NCBI GenBank assembly: GCA_030596225.1
Contig: JAUVKO010000014.1
Coordinates: 1-17,169 of the forward strand
DNA: 17,169 nt
Source of the DNA: Fidelibacterota bacterium
GTDB taxonomy: Bacteria > Fidelibacterota > UBA8477 > JABMPR01
Reading direction: 5' to 3'
In this document: piece by piece, positions 7,180 through 14,594 of the stretch
How positions within the stretch are numbered: the first letter of the stretch is position 1
Layout: each line of letters begins with the position of its first letter
Program-made: the position numbers and the translations under genes
The notes under the pieces: generated by a model
What the model saw: only the letters and a program-made list of their open reading frames with translations
Databases searched by the model: none
Told to the model about the DNA's origin: nothing

Positions 7180-7370
7180 GTTTTGGCCTCGTTTTTCTCT
7201 CGCAGAGATTATTAATGGTTACAAGTGATTATAATTAGATGTGAAGCTAGTGGCAGTCATTCAATAGCAATTTTCAAGCGATGACCAAATTCTCGTTTTT
7301 CTATGCTAGAAGGATATCCTTGGTAAAAAAGACCTCTCGTCTATTTTCACACTATGGAGAATTTTAGTTA
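7180..7370. promoter_or_regulatory. Divergent intergenic region with a candidate + promoter and a 12-bp palindrome
   Basis: This gap separates the lipoprotein pair (-) from the reductase (+). CTTG at 7319-7322 followed after 19 bases by TATTTT at 7342-7347 is a possible promoter for the + gene; read as sigma70-type, TTGGTA and TATTTT are 16 bases apart. A perfect palindrome AAGGATATCCTT (7310-7321) overlaps its upstream box and would suit a repressor site. Perfect 12-bp palindromes occur by chance a few times in a window this size, so this is suggestive only. No promoter for the minus direction was convincing. Confidence 0.3.
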
Positions 7371-8006
7371 ATGCGAGTCTTTGCCTGTATGGCCAGCTCC
7401 CTGGATGGGAAGATCGGTCCTGCCAACACCGACCGTTTTGTAGCCATTACATCAGAATATGATATGGATCATCTTAAGTCTTTGCGTGACGAGGCGGATG
7501 GAATTCTATTTGGAGCTGCTACTTTTAGGGCGTGGCCTAAAGTGCATCGGGGACATGATGAAAAACGAAAATCGCATCATTTTATTTTGACTCGAAGTCT
7601 CGATCTGGATTCGAATACATCCCTTTTCCTTGATCAAGACATACCCCTCACTATTTTTTGCAGTTCAATTAAAGCAATTAATAATAAACCTTATTTCCCT
7701 GACCGTATTAATATTGTCTTAACTCCGGCTGGCGTTCAACAGATCCCTTTCATCCTTCGGTATGTCGAAAATTGTGGCTTGAAATCCCTGTTGCTTGAAG
7801 GCGGTGGGCAAATTCTTCATCAGTTCATTGAAGCTCAAGTTCTACAGGAATTGTTTTTGACGCTAAGCTCTACAATTATTGGTCAGAAACAGGCGCCTGA
7901 ACTTTTGGGCGGGAAAACACTTATAAATCCGCCCCAACTCCGCGTTTTGGACAGTAAGCGGGTGGGAGATGAAATCTTTCTTCATCTTGAATTTCACTAT
8001 CGCTAG
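7371..8006 (+). CDS. Stand-alone RibD C-terminal / dihydrofolate-reductase-like NADPH reductase
   Basis: 211 residues covering one RibD_C/DHFR-like Rossmann domain. N-terminus MRVFACMASSLDGKIG matches the substrate-loop start (.S.DGKIA) of RibD-type pyrimidine reductases. ADGILFGAATFRAWP is the NADPH-side block, LLLEGGG (about 139-145) is the second nucleotide motif, and APELLGG near the C-terminus is characteristic. No deaminase domain is attached, so it is not a full RibD. Such single-domain proteins reduce riboflavin precursors (ArfC-like) or pterins, or are of unknown specificity. Nearby folE and the PTPS homologue make a pterin substrate attractive, but it is transcribed away from them. 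GGAG lies 11 bases before the ATG, a rather long spacing; the nearest earlier ATG runs into a stop at once. Confidence 0.8.
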   Translation: MRVFACMASSLDGKIGPANTDRFVAITSEYDMDHLKSLRDEADGILFGAATFRAWPKVHRGHDEKRKSHHFILTRSLDLDSNTSLFLDQDIPLTIFCSSIKAINNKPYFPDRINIVLTPAGVQQIPFILRYVENCGLKSLLLEGGGQILHQFIEAQVLQELFLTLSSTIIGQKQAPELLGGKTLINPPQLRVLDSKRVGDEIFLHLEFHYR

Positions 8007-8116
8007 ATTATCACAATAACATATCTCGGTTTCAAAGACCAAAATCTATTTATAAATTGTCTGTTGCCATGTTCAACTGAAAAAAGACAGCTCTAACGGA
8101 TTAACGTTAACGAGTG

Positions 8117-8122
8117 TAAGGA
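8117..8122 (+). promoter_or_regulatory. Ribosome binding site choosing the 8131 start
   Basis: TAAGGA ends 8 bases before the ATG at 8131. An ATG at 8122 overlaps this run and would have no usable spacing, so the downstream ATG, which also gives a cleaner signal peptide (MKNLL...), is preferred. Confidence 0.6.
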
Positions 8123-8130
8123 TGTATCTC

Positions 8131-9474
8131 ATGAAGAACCTGTTAATAGTATTTTTTGCTCTTATCTCCCTCCTGCAAGCGGACTATCCCGATCAACACA
8201 AAGTGGCCCGAACCGACGAAATGTGGAGACGAATCAGCAGTAATAGCAACATGGAGCTCAGCAATGATGGAGCGACCCTACAGCTGGTAGAGGGCGCCAT
8301 TTCTGGATCTTTCACTTTAACTCCAGACACACTGCCGTCACCTTTTGATCGTGGTTTACCCTCATGGAATGGAACTGTCAATCATGACAACAGTGGGTTT
8401 AAGGTGTCAATGCGCTTTAAATATGGAACAGGTTGGTCACCCTGGCTTACAGTTGGATACTGGAAAAATTATATCTGGACATCCTATGGCTCTACCTCCT
8501 ATGCGGCAGGCGAGATTGATTATGACTACGTAGTTCTGGATGATTTTCATACGGTCTGGCAGTGGCGGGTTGATGTAAAACGTCAGGCCGCCAGTCATCC
8601 TTCACCGACAATCGATAAGTTAAGTTTTTTTTCCAGCGATGAACGGACCACAAATAGTTTGAATTACACAAATATCCTGAATGACAATCCATCAGAGGTG
8701 TTTAATCCGACTTCTTTTGTCTATCAATACAGCGTAGATCCAGTTATTGGTGGTAGTATTTGTTCTCCGGCCTCAACTGTAATGGCAATTCGCAGCTGTG
8801 ATATCAAAGTTGACCCCTATACTTTTGCCGTAGATAATTATGATGATTACTGGAACCTCTTTGGAATCTGGCCGCGGGCAATACAGAATGCCGCTGAATA
8901 CTATATGGATGGAGCAGTTACGCGATTTCGGACATGGAGCCAAGCCTATGATACTTTGGCTACAGGCGGTCGGGTTGTGATGTCTGTTGGTCCACCTCTA
9001 TATTCTGGTCATCTCATGATGTTAGCAGGTTTTGACTCGCTGGGTAATCCTCTTGTTCATGACCCGGCACGACAAAATGGTTATGCCTACAAATATAATA
9101 AATCGTCACTTTCCCACTCCTGGTTTGATAAGGGGGGAATTGGATATACACTTTTTCCTGAACAGACCGCATCTCTTGCTGTGGATGGGGAAGAGCAGTT
9201 AATTATTCCTGATCAGATGACACTCTTTCAAAACTTTCCCAACCCCTTCAATCCCAGCACAGTGATACGCTTTTCTCTCTCTGAACCGACAATGGTTTGG
9301 TTAAGTATATATGATATTGAGGGTCGAGAAGTCAGCACGCTGACTAAAGGACAATTTCCTGCAGGTGAACATCAAATATCCTGGAATGCACCCGACCTTG
9401 CGGCAGGCGTTTATCTACTTCGACTGAGGTCTGAGAATGTGATGCTTGTCAGGCGTATGACACTCTTAAAATAA
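8131..9474 (+). CDS. Secreted C39-like cysteine peptidase with type IX secretion sorting tail
   Basis: 447 residues. The signal peptide MKNLLIVFFALISLLQA is followed by a region of about 170 residues rich in Trp, Tyr and Ser that looks like a beta-sandwich. A C39-like (papain-fold) domain follows: YQYS with a Gln (about 199), CSPASTVMA with the presumed nucleophile C211, SGHLMMLAGFD with H294, and VHDPA with D311. This is the CGPAS...GHLMVLxGY...NDPA layout of Peptidase_C39_2, with Ser in place of the common Gly after Cys. From about 362 to the end is a Por/T9SS sorting domain: LFQNFPNPFNPSTVIRFSL, then W..Y...G..V..L, AGVYLLRL and a final R/K-rich strand. Expected route: Sec export, then type IX export to the surface or medium. 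The substrate is unknown. It converges on the permease gene with 44 bp between stops. Confidence 0.85.
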   Translation: MKNLLIVFFALISLLQADYPDQHKVARTDEMWRRISSNSNMELSNDGATLQLVEGAISGSFTLTPDTLPSPFDRGLPSWNGTVNHDNSGFKVSMRFKYGTGWSPWLTVGYWKNYIWTSYGSTSYAAGEIDYDYVVLDDFHTVWQWRVDVKRQAASHPSPTIDKLSFFSSDERTTNSLNYTNILNDNPSEVFNPTSFVYQYSVDPVIGGSICSPASTVMAIRSCDIKVDPYTFAVDNYDDYWNLFGIWPRAIQNAAEYYMDGAVTRFRTWSQAYDTLATGGRVVMSVGPPLYSGHLMMLAGFDSLGNPLVHDPARQNGYAYKYNKSSLSHSWFDKGGIGYTLFPEQTASLAVDGEEQLIIPDQMTLFQNFPNPFNPSTVIRFSLSEPTMVWLSIYDIEGREVSTLTKGQFPAGEHQISWNAPDLAAGVYLLRLRSENVMLVRRMTLLK

Positions 9475-9518
9475 CCGTTTCTTTCTGTGGTCTTAATCCT
9501 ATTAACGGGAAACCGCCT

Positions 9519-11312
9519 TTAATGAAATGGCCAGAAAACCGGTGTCAGAACAGAAGCGATGATCCAAAAAATCAAATTTAAAGGTGCACCGGCTTTAATG
9601 AAATCCACGAAACGGTATTTTCCGGGACCGTAAACCATAAGATTGGTTTGGTATCCAATAGGCGTCATAAAGCTGGCTGAGGCTGCATAGCAAATGGTGA
9701 AAACTAAAGGCCTGGCATCAACCCCGAGATTATTGGCCGCCGCAATGGCAATAGGGGTCAAGACAATCGCAGCAACATTATTGGAAACGATGGCTGTGAA
9801 CAAACTGGTTATCAAATATAAAATTGAAAGCATGGCATGGGGGCGTAGTGAGGCTGGAAACATCTCAGCCAGCACTGAAACGCTTTCTCCCATCATCTGC
9901 GCTGCACCGCTGGTTTCCATGGCCACCCCAAACGGAATGAAAGCCGCAATAAAAATAATAACTTGCCAGTTAATAGTGCCATAAGCTTCCCGGGTTGAAA
10001 TGTGCTTTGTGATCAATAGAATAAACATACCCAGCATTGCTGCAGCCAGAATATCCAACAACCCGGTGGCCGCCAGAATCATCACAATGGGTATCACAAT
10101 GACAGCCAGCCAGCGAATCTTTTTTTTGCGCATGTTGACTTCGTGGTGCTGCAGAATGACCAGATCAGGGTCATCACGCATTTCTGAGATTCGATCAATC
10201 GGCATGAGCATAAGCAGGGTGTCTGCAAACTTGAGCCGGATATGAGCAATCTTTTTTTTGATGGTGATGCCACGACGTCCAATTGCCAAAACAAAAGCTT
10301 GATATTTCCGCCGAAAATCCAGTTCGCTTAATGTTTTTCCGGCCAGGGACGAATCCGTGTTAACCAAGCCTTCAACCAAAACGTTATCGCCGGCCTGTAA
10401 TTCTTTTTCGCTTAACTTGACGTCTGAAAGTGCCAGCACCTTCTCTTGTTGATGAAACTTCAAGAAATTGTCCAAACCACCTTTAGTCAATAAAATATCA
10501 CCCGCCTGAAGACTCAGATTGCCAACGTTCGTTGTTATTTGCATGCCCTCTCGTATAATGGCTAAAACTGTTATTTCATACAGCTCGTTCAATTGCTTCT
10601 TGCGACAGGTTGATCCTATAAGCGGAGAGCCTACATCAATTCGAAACTCAGTTAAATAGCGCGCCATATGGTACTTGCCAACCAGCGTGCTGATGGGTGC
10701 CCTGGACGGCAGGATGCGCGGCAAAACAAGCAGGTTGTATAGTGTTCCCACAACCAGAAAAACCAAACCCAGCGGTAAAAACTCGAACATTCCAAAAGAT
10801 CTTAAGCCATGCGATTCACTCACCGAACTGACGATGAGGTTGGTTGATGTTCCAATGAGCGTTATCGTTCCGCCATAGATCGCGGCATAAGAAAGCGGCA
10901 ACAGTAGTTTTGAGGGTGAGGTTCTGGACTGGGAGGCCATATGCATGGCCACGGGAATAAATATTGCTACAGCAGCCACATTATTAATAAAACCGGAAAA
11001 GAGACTAACCGACAAGAAAAAGAGTCCAGTTCCTAACCACTTTTTTTTGCGTTCCAAAGCTATAAAAGACTGAGCGAGATTTTCCAAGACCCCTGTTTTA
11101 ACCAGGGCGTGACTCAAAACGAACATTACAGCAACAGTAAGCACAGCCTTGTTACTAAAGCCCGCTATTGCCTGTTCTGCATCTACATAGCCGGAAAGCC
11201 AAAGCACTAGTAATAGACCAATCCCCAGGACATCTACTGGGACGATTTCAAGGATTAAGAGCACCAAAAGGAGGATCATCAATCCAAAAATCCCCAGAAT
11301 GGCTATACTCAT
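9519..11312 (-). CDS. SLC13/DASS-family permease with two RCK_C (TrkA-C) domains, copy A
   Basis: Inner-membrane secondary transporter of 597 residues. N-terminal membrane half (1-200) with FSGFINNVAAVAIFIP (about 105-120) and GGTITLIGTSTNL (147-159). Two cytosolic RCK_C domains follow (about 220-290 and 305-385; landmarks LTEFRID..SPLIG and LVEGLV..DSSLAGKTLSE). The second membrane half (400-597) has IVSNNVAAIVLTP (508-520) and MTPIGYQTNLM (549-559). The paired NN and TN motifs are the substrate/Na+ sites of the divalent anion:Na+ symporter family. Proteins with this RCK insert include sulfate carriers, but substrate cannot be read off. Start: AGGAG 5 bases before this ATG, and the paralogue starts at the same residue; a longer frame from 11339 is not supported. 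Hand alignment to copy B gives 475 of 596 identical without gaps. It has its own promoter-like element at 11350-11391. Confidence 0.9.
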   Translation of the reverse strand: MSIAILGIFGLMILLLVLLILEIVPVDVLGIGLLLVLWLSGYVDAEQAIAGFSNKAVLTVAVMFVLSHALVKTGVLENLAQSFIALERKKKWLGTGLFFLSVSLFSGFINNVAAVAIFIPVAMHMASQSRTSPSKLLLPLSYAAIYGGTITLIGTSTNLIVSSVSESHGLRSFGMFEFLPLGLVFLVVGTLYNLLVLPRILPSRAPISTLVGKYHMARYLTEFRIDVGSPLIGSTCRKKQLNELYEITVLAIIREGMQITTNVGNLSLQAGDILLTKGGLDNFLKFHQQEKVLALSDVKLSEKELQAGDNVLVEGLVNTDSSLAGKTLSELDFRRKYQAFVLAIGRRGITIKKKIAHIRLKFADTLLMLMPIDRISEMRDDPDLVILQHHEVNMRKKKIRWLAVIVIPIVMILAATGLLDILAAAMLGMFILLITKHISTREAYGTINWQVIIFIAAFIPFGVAMETSGAAQMMGESVSVLAEMFPASLRPHAMLSILYLITSLFTAIVSNNVAAIVLTPIAIAAANNLGVDARPLVFTICYAASASFMTPIGYQTNLMVYGPGKYRFVDFIKAGAPLNLIFWIIASVLTPVFWPFH

Positions 11313-11317
11313 AAACA

Positions 11318-11322
11318 CTCCT
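11318..11322 (-). promoter_or_regulatory. Ribosome binding site choosing the 11312 start
   Basis: AGGAG on the minus strand with 5 bases to the ATG at 11312. It excludes the upstream in-frame ATG at 11339 as the main start. Confidence 0.75.
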
Positions 11323-11349
11323 GCATCACTAATTACCAAAATGCTTTCT

Positions 11350-11391
11350 AAAAGTTATTGTGCTTGGTCAATTTGAACAAGCTAAATCAGA
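11350..11391 (-). promoter_or_regulatory. Promoter/operator-like element, copy 1 (upstream of permease A)
   Basis: 42 bases matching 14374-14415 at 33 positions with no gap. Read on the minus strand it contains CTTG, 20 bases, then TAACTTTT, close to the Bacteroidota -33 TTTG / -7 TAnnTTTG pattern. The -7-like box ends 37 bases before the permease ATG. The spacer centres on a 21-bp near-perfect inverted repeat (11362-11382; arms GCTTG/CAAGC and TCAA/TTGA, one mismatched pair), a likely regulator site. The rest of the 159-bp gap (11392-11471) shows no gene and no terminator. Confidence 0.6.
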
Positions 11392-11471
11392 CTAATTATC
11401 TAGGGTTATCGGATTTGCCCGGTATTCTTTTGTTGCTTCTGTTATTGGCGGAGGCACAATGAACAAAACTT

Positions 11472-13262
11472 TTAGAATGGCCAGAAAACAGGTATTAAAA
11501 CAGAAGCGATTATCCAAAAAATGATGTTTAGGGGGGCGCCAGCTCTGATATAGTCAGTAAACCGGTACTTGCCGGGACCATAAACCATGAGATTGGTTTT
11601 ATATCCTATGGGTGTCATAAAACTCGCGGAGGCAGCATAACAAATGGTGAAAACCAGTGGCCTGGAGTCAATTCCAAGACCATTTGCTGCTGCTATAGCT
11701 ATAGGTGTTAAAACAATTGCTGCTGCATTATTTGAGATAATCTCAGTGCTAAGACTGGTAATCAGATAAAGAATGGAGACCAGTGCATATGGAATCAATG
11801 ATTCCGGAAACAGGTCAGCAGCCAATAAAATACTGCTTCCAATCAGCTCTGCAGCACCACTGGTTTCCATGGCTGTTCCGAAGGGAATAAAAGCAGCTAT
11901 AAACACGATGACCCGCCAGTTTATGACACCATAAGCCTCACGGGTTGAAATATGTTGAGAAACCAGCAGTAAAAACATTCCCGTTAGTGCTGCAGCCAGA
12001 ATATCCATGGTGCCTGTAGCCGCCAGTAGCATAACTGCCGGTATTATGATTACTGCCAACCAGCGAATTTTTTTCTTTCGCAAATTAACTTCATGATGTT
12101 GCAGAATAATTAAGTCCGGGTCATTGCGCATTTCAGAAATACGGTCAGCCGGCATGAACATGAGTAAGGTGTCGGCAAAACGCAGTTTGATGTGGGCGAT
12201 CTTTCGTTTTATCGTACTTCCTCGCCGACCAATCGCCAATACAAATGCACGATACTTGCGTCGAAACTCAATATCACTCAAAGTCTTGCCGCCAAGCGTC
12301 GAATCAGGGCCAATCAGCCCTTCAACAAGAACATTATCGCCTGCCTGTAGTTCTTTTTCACTTAATTTGACATCTGAAAGCGCCAGTAATTTTTCCTGTT
12401 GATGAAATCTTATAAAATTATCCAACGCACCTTTTGTCAACAGGGTGTCTCCTGGTTGGAGAATCATATTCCCAATGTTATTTGTGATCTGTGTTCCATC
12501 CCTGATAATTGCCAAGACAGTAATCTCATAACGTTCGTTTAATTGTTTTTCGCGGCAACTTGATCCAATAAGTGGCGAATTCTCATCTATACGAAACTCT
12601 GTCAAATAGGGAGCCATGTGATATTTTCCAACCAAAGTGCTAACCGGTGCTCGAGATGGTAATAACCGCGGCAAGACAACTAGATTATAAAAAGAGCCCA
12701 CTGCCAGAAAAACAATTCCCAGAGGTAAAAACTCAAACATTCCCAGAGGAGTTAAACCGTGAGATTCTCCTATTGAACTTACCAGAAGATTTGTAGAGGT
12801 GCCAATAAGTGTGATCGTTCCTCCGTAAATCGCAGCATAAGATAGCGGTATAAGCAGTTTTGATGGGGAAACTCGAAATTTAGTGGCCATTTGCATGGCT
12901 ACAGGGATAAATATCGCAACTGCAGCCACATTATTTATGAATCCAGAAAAGAGACTGGTTGATACTAGAAATAAGCCCATTCCCAATCGTGCTTTTTTGT
13001 TTTCCAGCTCAATAAAATACCGGGCAAGATTTTCAAGAATCCCCGTCTTCACCAAAGCATGGCTTAGCACAAACATAACAGCAACAACGAGAACTGCCTT
13101 GTTGCTAAAACCCGCTACTGCCTGGGACCCGTTTACATATCCAGCATGCCAAAGCACCAGGAGCAATCCAATCCCAAGAACATCTATGGGGATAATTTCC
13201 AGGATAAGAAGCACCAAAAGCACTATCATTAAACCAAAGATTCCTAGAACAGCTAAACTCAT
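11472..13262 (-). CDS. SLC13/DASS-family permease with two RCK_C (TrkA-C) domains, copy B
   Basis: 596 residues with the same domain plan as copy A: a membrane half with FINNVAAVAIFIP and GTSTNL, two RCK_C domains, and a second membrane half with IISNNAAAIVLTP and PIGYKTNLM. The conserved NN and TN sites are intact, so both copies should be active. Differences cluster around residues 471-490, a loop or helix end before the last SNN motif, and at a few sites near the motifs (TEIISNNAAA here, TAIVSNNVAA in A). GAGG stands 6 bases before the ATG. It follows the solute-binding-protein gene by 35 bp, so those two are probably one transcript, while copy A has its own promoter element. Likely substrate: sulfate or another dianion, inferred only from the neighbour. 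Confidence 0.9.
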   Translation of the reverse strand: MSLAVLGIFGLMIVLLVLLILEIIPIDVLGIGLLLVLWHAGYVNGSQAVAGFSNKAVLVVAVMFVLSHALVKTGILENLARYFIELENKKARLGMGLFLVSTSLFSGFINNVAAVAIFIPVAMQMATKFRVSPSKLLIPLSYAAIYGGTITLIGTSTNLLVSSIGESHGLTPLGMFEFLPLGIVFLAVGSFYNLVVLPRLLPSRAPVSTLVGKYHMAPYLTEFRIDENSPLIGSSCREKQLNERYEITVLAIIRDGTQITNNIGNMILQPGDTLLTKGALDNFIRFHQQEKLLALSDVKLSEKELQAGDNVLVEGLIGPDSTLGGKTLSDIEFRRKYRAFVLAIGRRGSTIKRKIAHIKLRFADTLLMFMPADRISEMRNDPDLIILQHHEVNLRKKKIRWLAVIIIPAVMLLAATGTMDILAAALTGMFLLLVSQHISTREAYGVINWRVIVFIAAFIPFGTAMETSGAAELIGSSILLAADLFPESLIPYALVSILYLITSLSTEIISNNAAAIVLTPIAIAAANGLGIDSRPLVFTICYAASASFMTPIGYKTNLMVYGPGKYRFTDYIRAGAPLNIIFWIIASVLIPVFWPF

Positions 13263-13297
13263 ATGTCCTCTTTAGTTCTCAGCACTCTGGGTCTGGA

Positions 13298-14335
13298 CTA
13301 ATCCTGAGTTAATAATGGATCAATTATCGAGCGGTTTAGGTCTATTGCTGTGCCCAAACTATCGAGAGTGAAAATATCATATTGGGGCGCCTGTACAAAT
13401 TCAGCCTGCTTTGCAGTATTGATTGTTTGATACCCGTATTCTGATAATATTTTCTGTGCAGTTTCACTCCATAGAAAGTCTATAAACGCTTTTGTGATCT
13501 CTGTTTGTTTTGGTGGGATGTTTTTTGGAATTGCTATGGCCACAGGTTCTGTCATAATTGTACTCTTGGGACAGATTGTTTTTATGTCTGAAGTTCCCGG
13601 GTGCAAATTCATTGCTGCTTCATAATTTAGCAGGACATCTCCCATTCCTGCATAGAACTGTTCAAGGGCATCCTGAGATGTGGATGGGTTATTCCAAGAC
13701 CGGGCAAAAGCATTTTTAGTGAATTCATGGGCCTGGCTCCGTGTATGCCCTGTGCGTAACTGTGACCCATATAAAGCGAGGGCAGCCATTTGCCCTTCTC
13801 CGGAAGTAAGCGGGTCTGGAATGATCACATTCATTGTGTCAAAATCAATATCTTCAAAGGAATGCAGTGGTGTTTGGATTTTGTCACTTATAAAAAGAAC
13901 AATTGGGGATCGGCAGAATTTTTCTTGACGATGAAGTTCCTGCCAAGCCGATGCTGTAATAATACCCCCGCTAACCAATCGGCGGGCATCCAGTTCTGAG
14001 GACAAAATTGCGATCTCTGCCGGAAAGCGTGTCACAATTTGACGGGTTATCACCCCGGATCCGGCAAAGGTTGTAATAAACTCAACGCGCTCCTGTTTTT
14101 GCTTTAGCCATCGCTGCTGGAAAGCAGGCAAAAGGGCTTGCTCCATAACGGACTCCATGGCACTGAAACAGTATAGAGTAATGGTTCGAGGTTCTTTGAT
14201 CATGATCTGGTCACGACTATACCAGATAAATAACAGGACAACAACAGTAATAAAGAGCGGGAAAAGAATACTGGTGAGCCGATAAACGGGGTCGTTCTTA
14301 TAAGGCGGTTCAACCCCTCCTGTTGAAATATTCAT
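13298..14335 (-). CDS. Membrane-anchored sulfate-type solute-binding protein
   Basis: 345 residues. Residues about 20-40 are one hydrophobic segment (LTSILFPLFITVVVLLFIWY) with no clear cleavage site or lipobox, so the protein is probably held in the inner membrane with its binding domain in the periplasm. The rest follows the Sbp/CysP order: TLYCFSAMESV (53-63), AGSG (91-94), AEIAILSSELD (about 110-120), SPIVLFI, PDPLTSGEG (173-181), GDVLLNYEA (232-240), STIMTEPVA (258-266), and FLWSETAQKIL near the end. These resemble the sulfate/thiosulfate group more than ModA, although FAGSG also recalls ModA. No CysT, CysW or CysA gene accompanies it; the next two genes are SLC13 permeases. AAAGGGGG stands 5 bases before the ATG. 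The promoter element at 14374-14415 lies just upstream. Confidence 0.85.
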   Translation of the reverse strand: MNISTGGVEPPYKNDPVYRLTSILFPLFITVVVLLFIWYSRDQIMIKEPRTITLYCFSAMESVMEQALLPAFQQRWLKQKQERVEFITTFAGSGVITRQIVTRFPAEIAILSSELDARRLVSGGIITASAWQELHRQEKFCRSPIVLFISDKIQTPLHSFEDIDFDTMNVIIPDPLTSGEGQMAALALYGSQLRTGHTRSQAHEFTKNAFARSWNNPSTSQDALEQFYAGMGDVLLNYEAAMNLHPGTSDIKTICPKSTIMTEPVAIAIPKNIPPKQTEITKAFIDFLWSETAQKILSEYGYQTINTAKQAEFVQAPQYDIFTLDSLGTAIDLNRSIIDPLLTQD

Positions 14336-14373
14336 TAATACCCCCTTTAGTCCTGATTAGCACAACACTTGTC

Positions 14374-14415
14374 AAAAGTTATTGTGATCGGTCAGGCCTG
14401 ACAAGCAAAATCAGA
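14374..14415 (-). promoter_or_regulatory. Promoter/operator-like element, copy 2 (upstream of binding-protein gene)
   Basis: Partner of 11350-11391, 33 of 42 bases identical. Minus-strand reading: CTTG, 20 bases, TAACTTTT, then 38 bases to the ATG at 14335. The spacer holds a perfect 12-bp palindrome GTCAGGCCTGAC (14391-14402), at the same place as the inverted repeat in copy 1. An outer pair CTTGTCA (14368-14374) and TGACAAG (14399-14405) also forms an inverted repeat. The conserved distance to the start codon supports a promoter rather than a leftover of coding sequence. Confidence 0.6.
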
Positions 14416-14485
14416 TGTTTTTCCCTTATAAGTACTATGCTTTTAAACCCCGCTTTTTGTGTGCTTTGTGGTTGATCACCTGTTC

Positions 14486-14552
14486 TTTTTGTAAACTGCC
14501 GGACAAGGAAAAGGCTTGGCGGGTAAAGCCAATTAGTTAACTTCGGCCTAGT
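14486..14552 (+). ncRNA. Structured 5' leader of the FecR/porin gene (weakly riboswitch-like)
   Basis: Upstream of the + gene the text can fold as CTGC..CAAG-loop-CTTG-GCGG (14496-14523), with an overlapping alternative TTGGC/GCCAA (14516-14532). Short words recall the c-di-GMP-I (GEMM) aptamer: TAAAC before the hairpin, GGGTAAAGCC after it, and GGCCTA at 14545-14550. The second GEMM hairpin and the GACGCAAAGC core are not present, so I do not call a riboswitch, only a possibly structured leader. Confidence 0.2.
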
Positions 14553-14581
14553 TTTTAATGGGATGAAAATCAATTTAGAAT

Positions 14582-14586
14582 AAAGG
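14582..14586 (+). promoter_or_regulatory. Ribosome binding site choosing the 14595 start
   Basis: AAAGG followed by 8 bases and ATG at 14595. A GTG at 14586 opens the same frame but overlaps the ribosome site, so the ATG is preferred; it also gives a normal signal peptide. Confidence 0.65.
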
Positions 14587-14594
14587 TGTGCCAG

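Noticed and set aside
7197..7209. CTCTCGCAGAGAT shared (inverted) with 17134-17146
   Set aside because: A 13-base match between two places is expected by chance a few times when all pairs in 17 kb on both strands are considered, so it is not evidence of a second repeat copy.
9475..9518. Search for a bidirectional terminator between the convergent peptidase and permease genes
   Set aside because: No stem with a T-tract is present in these 44 bases.
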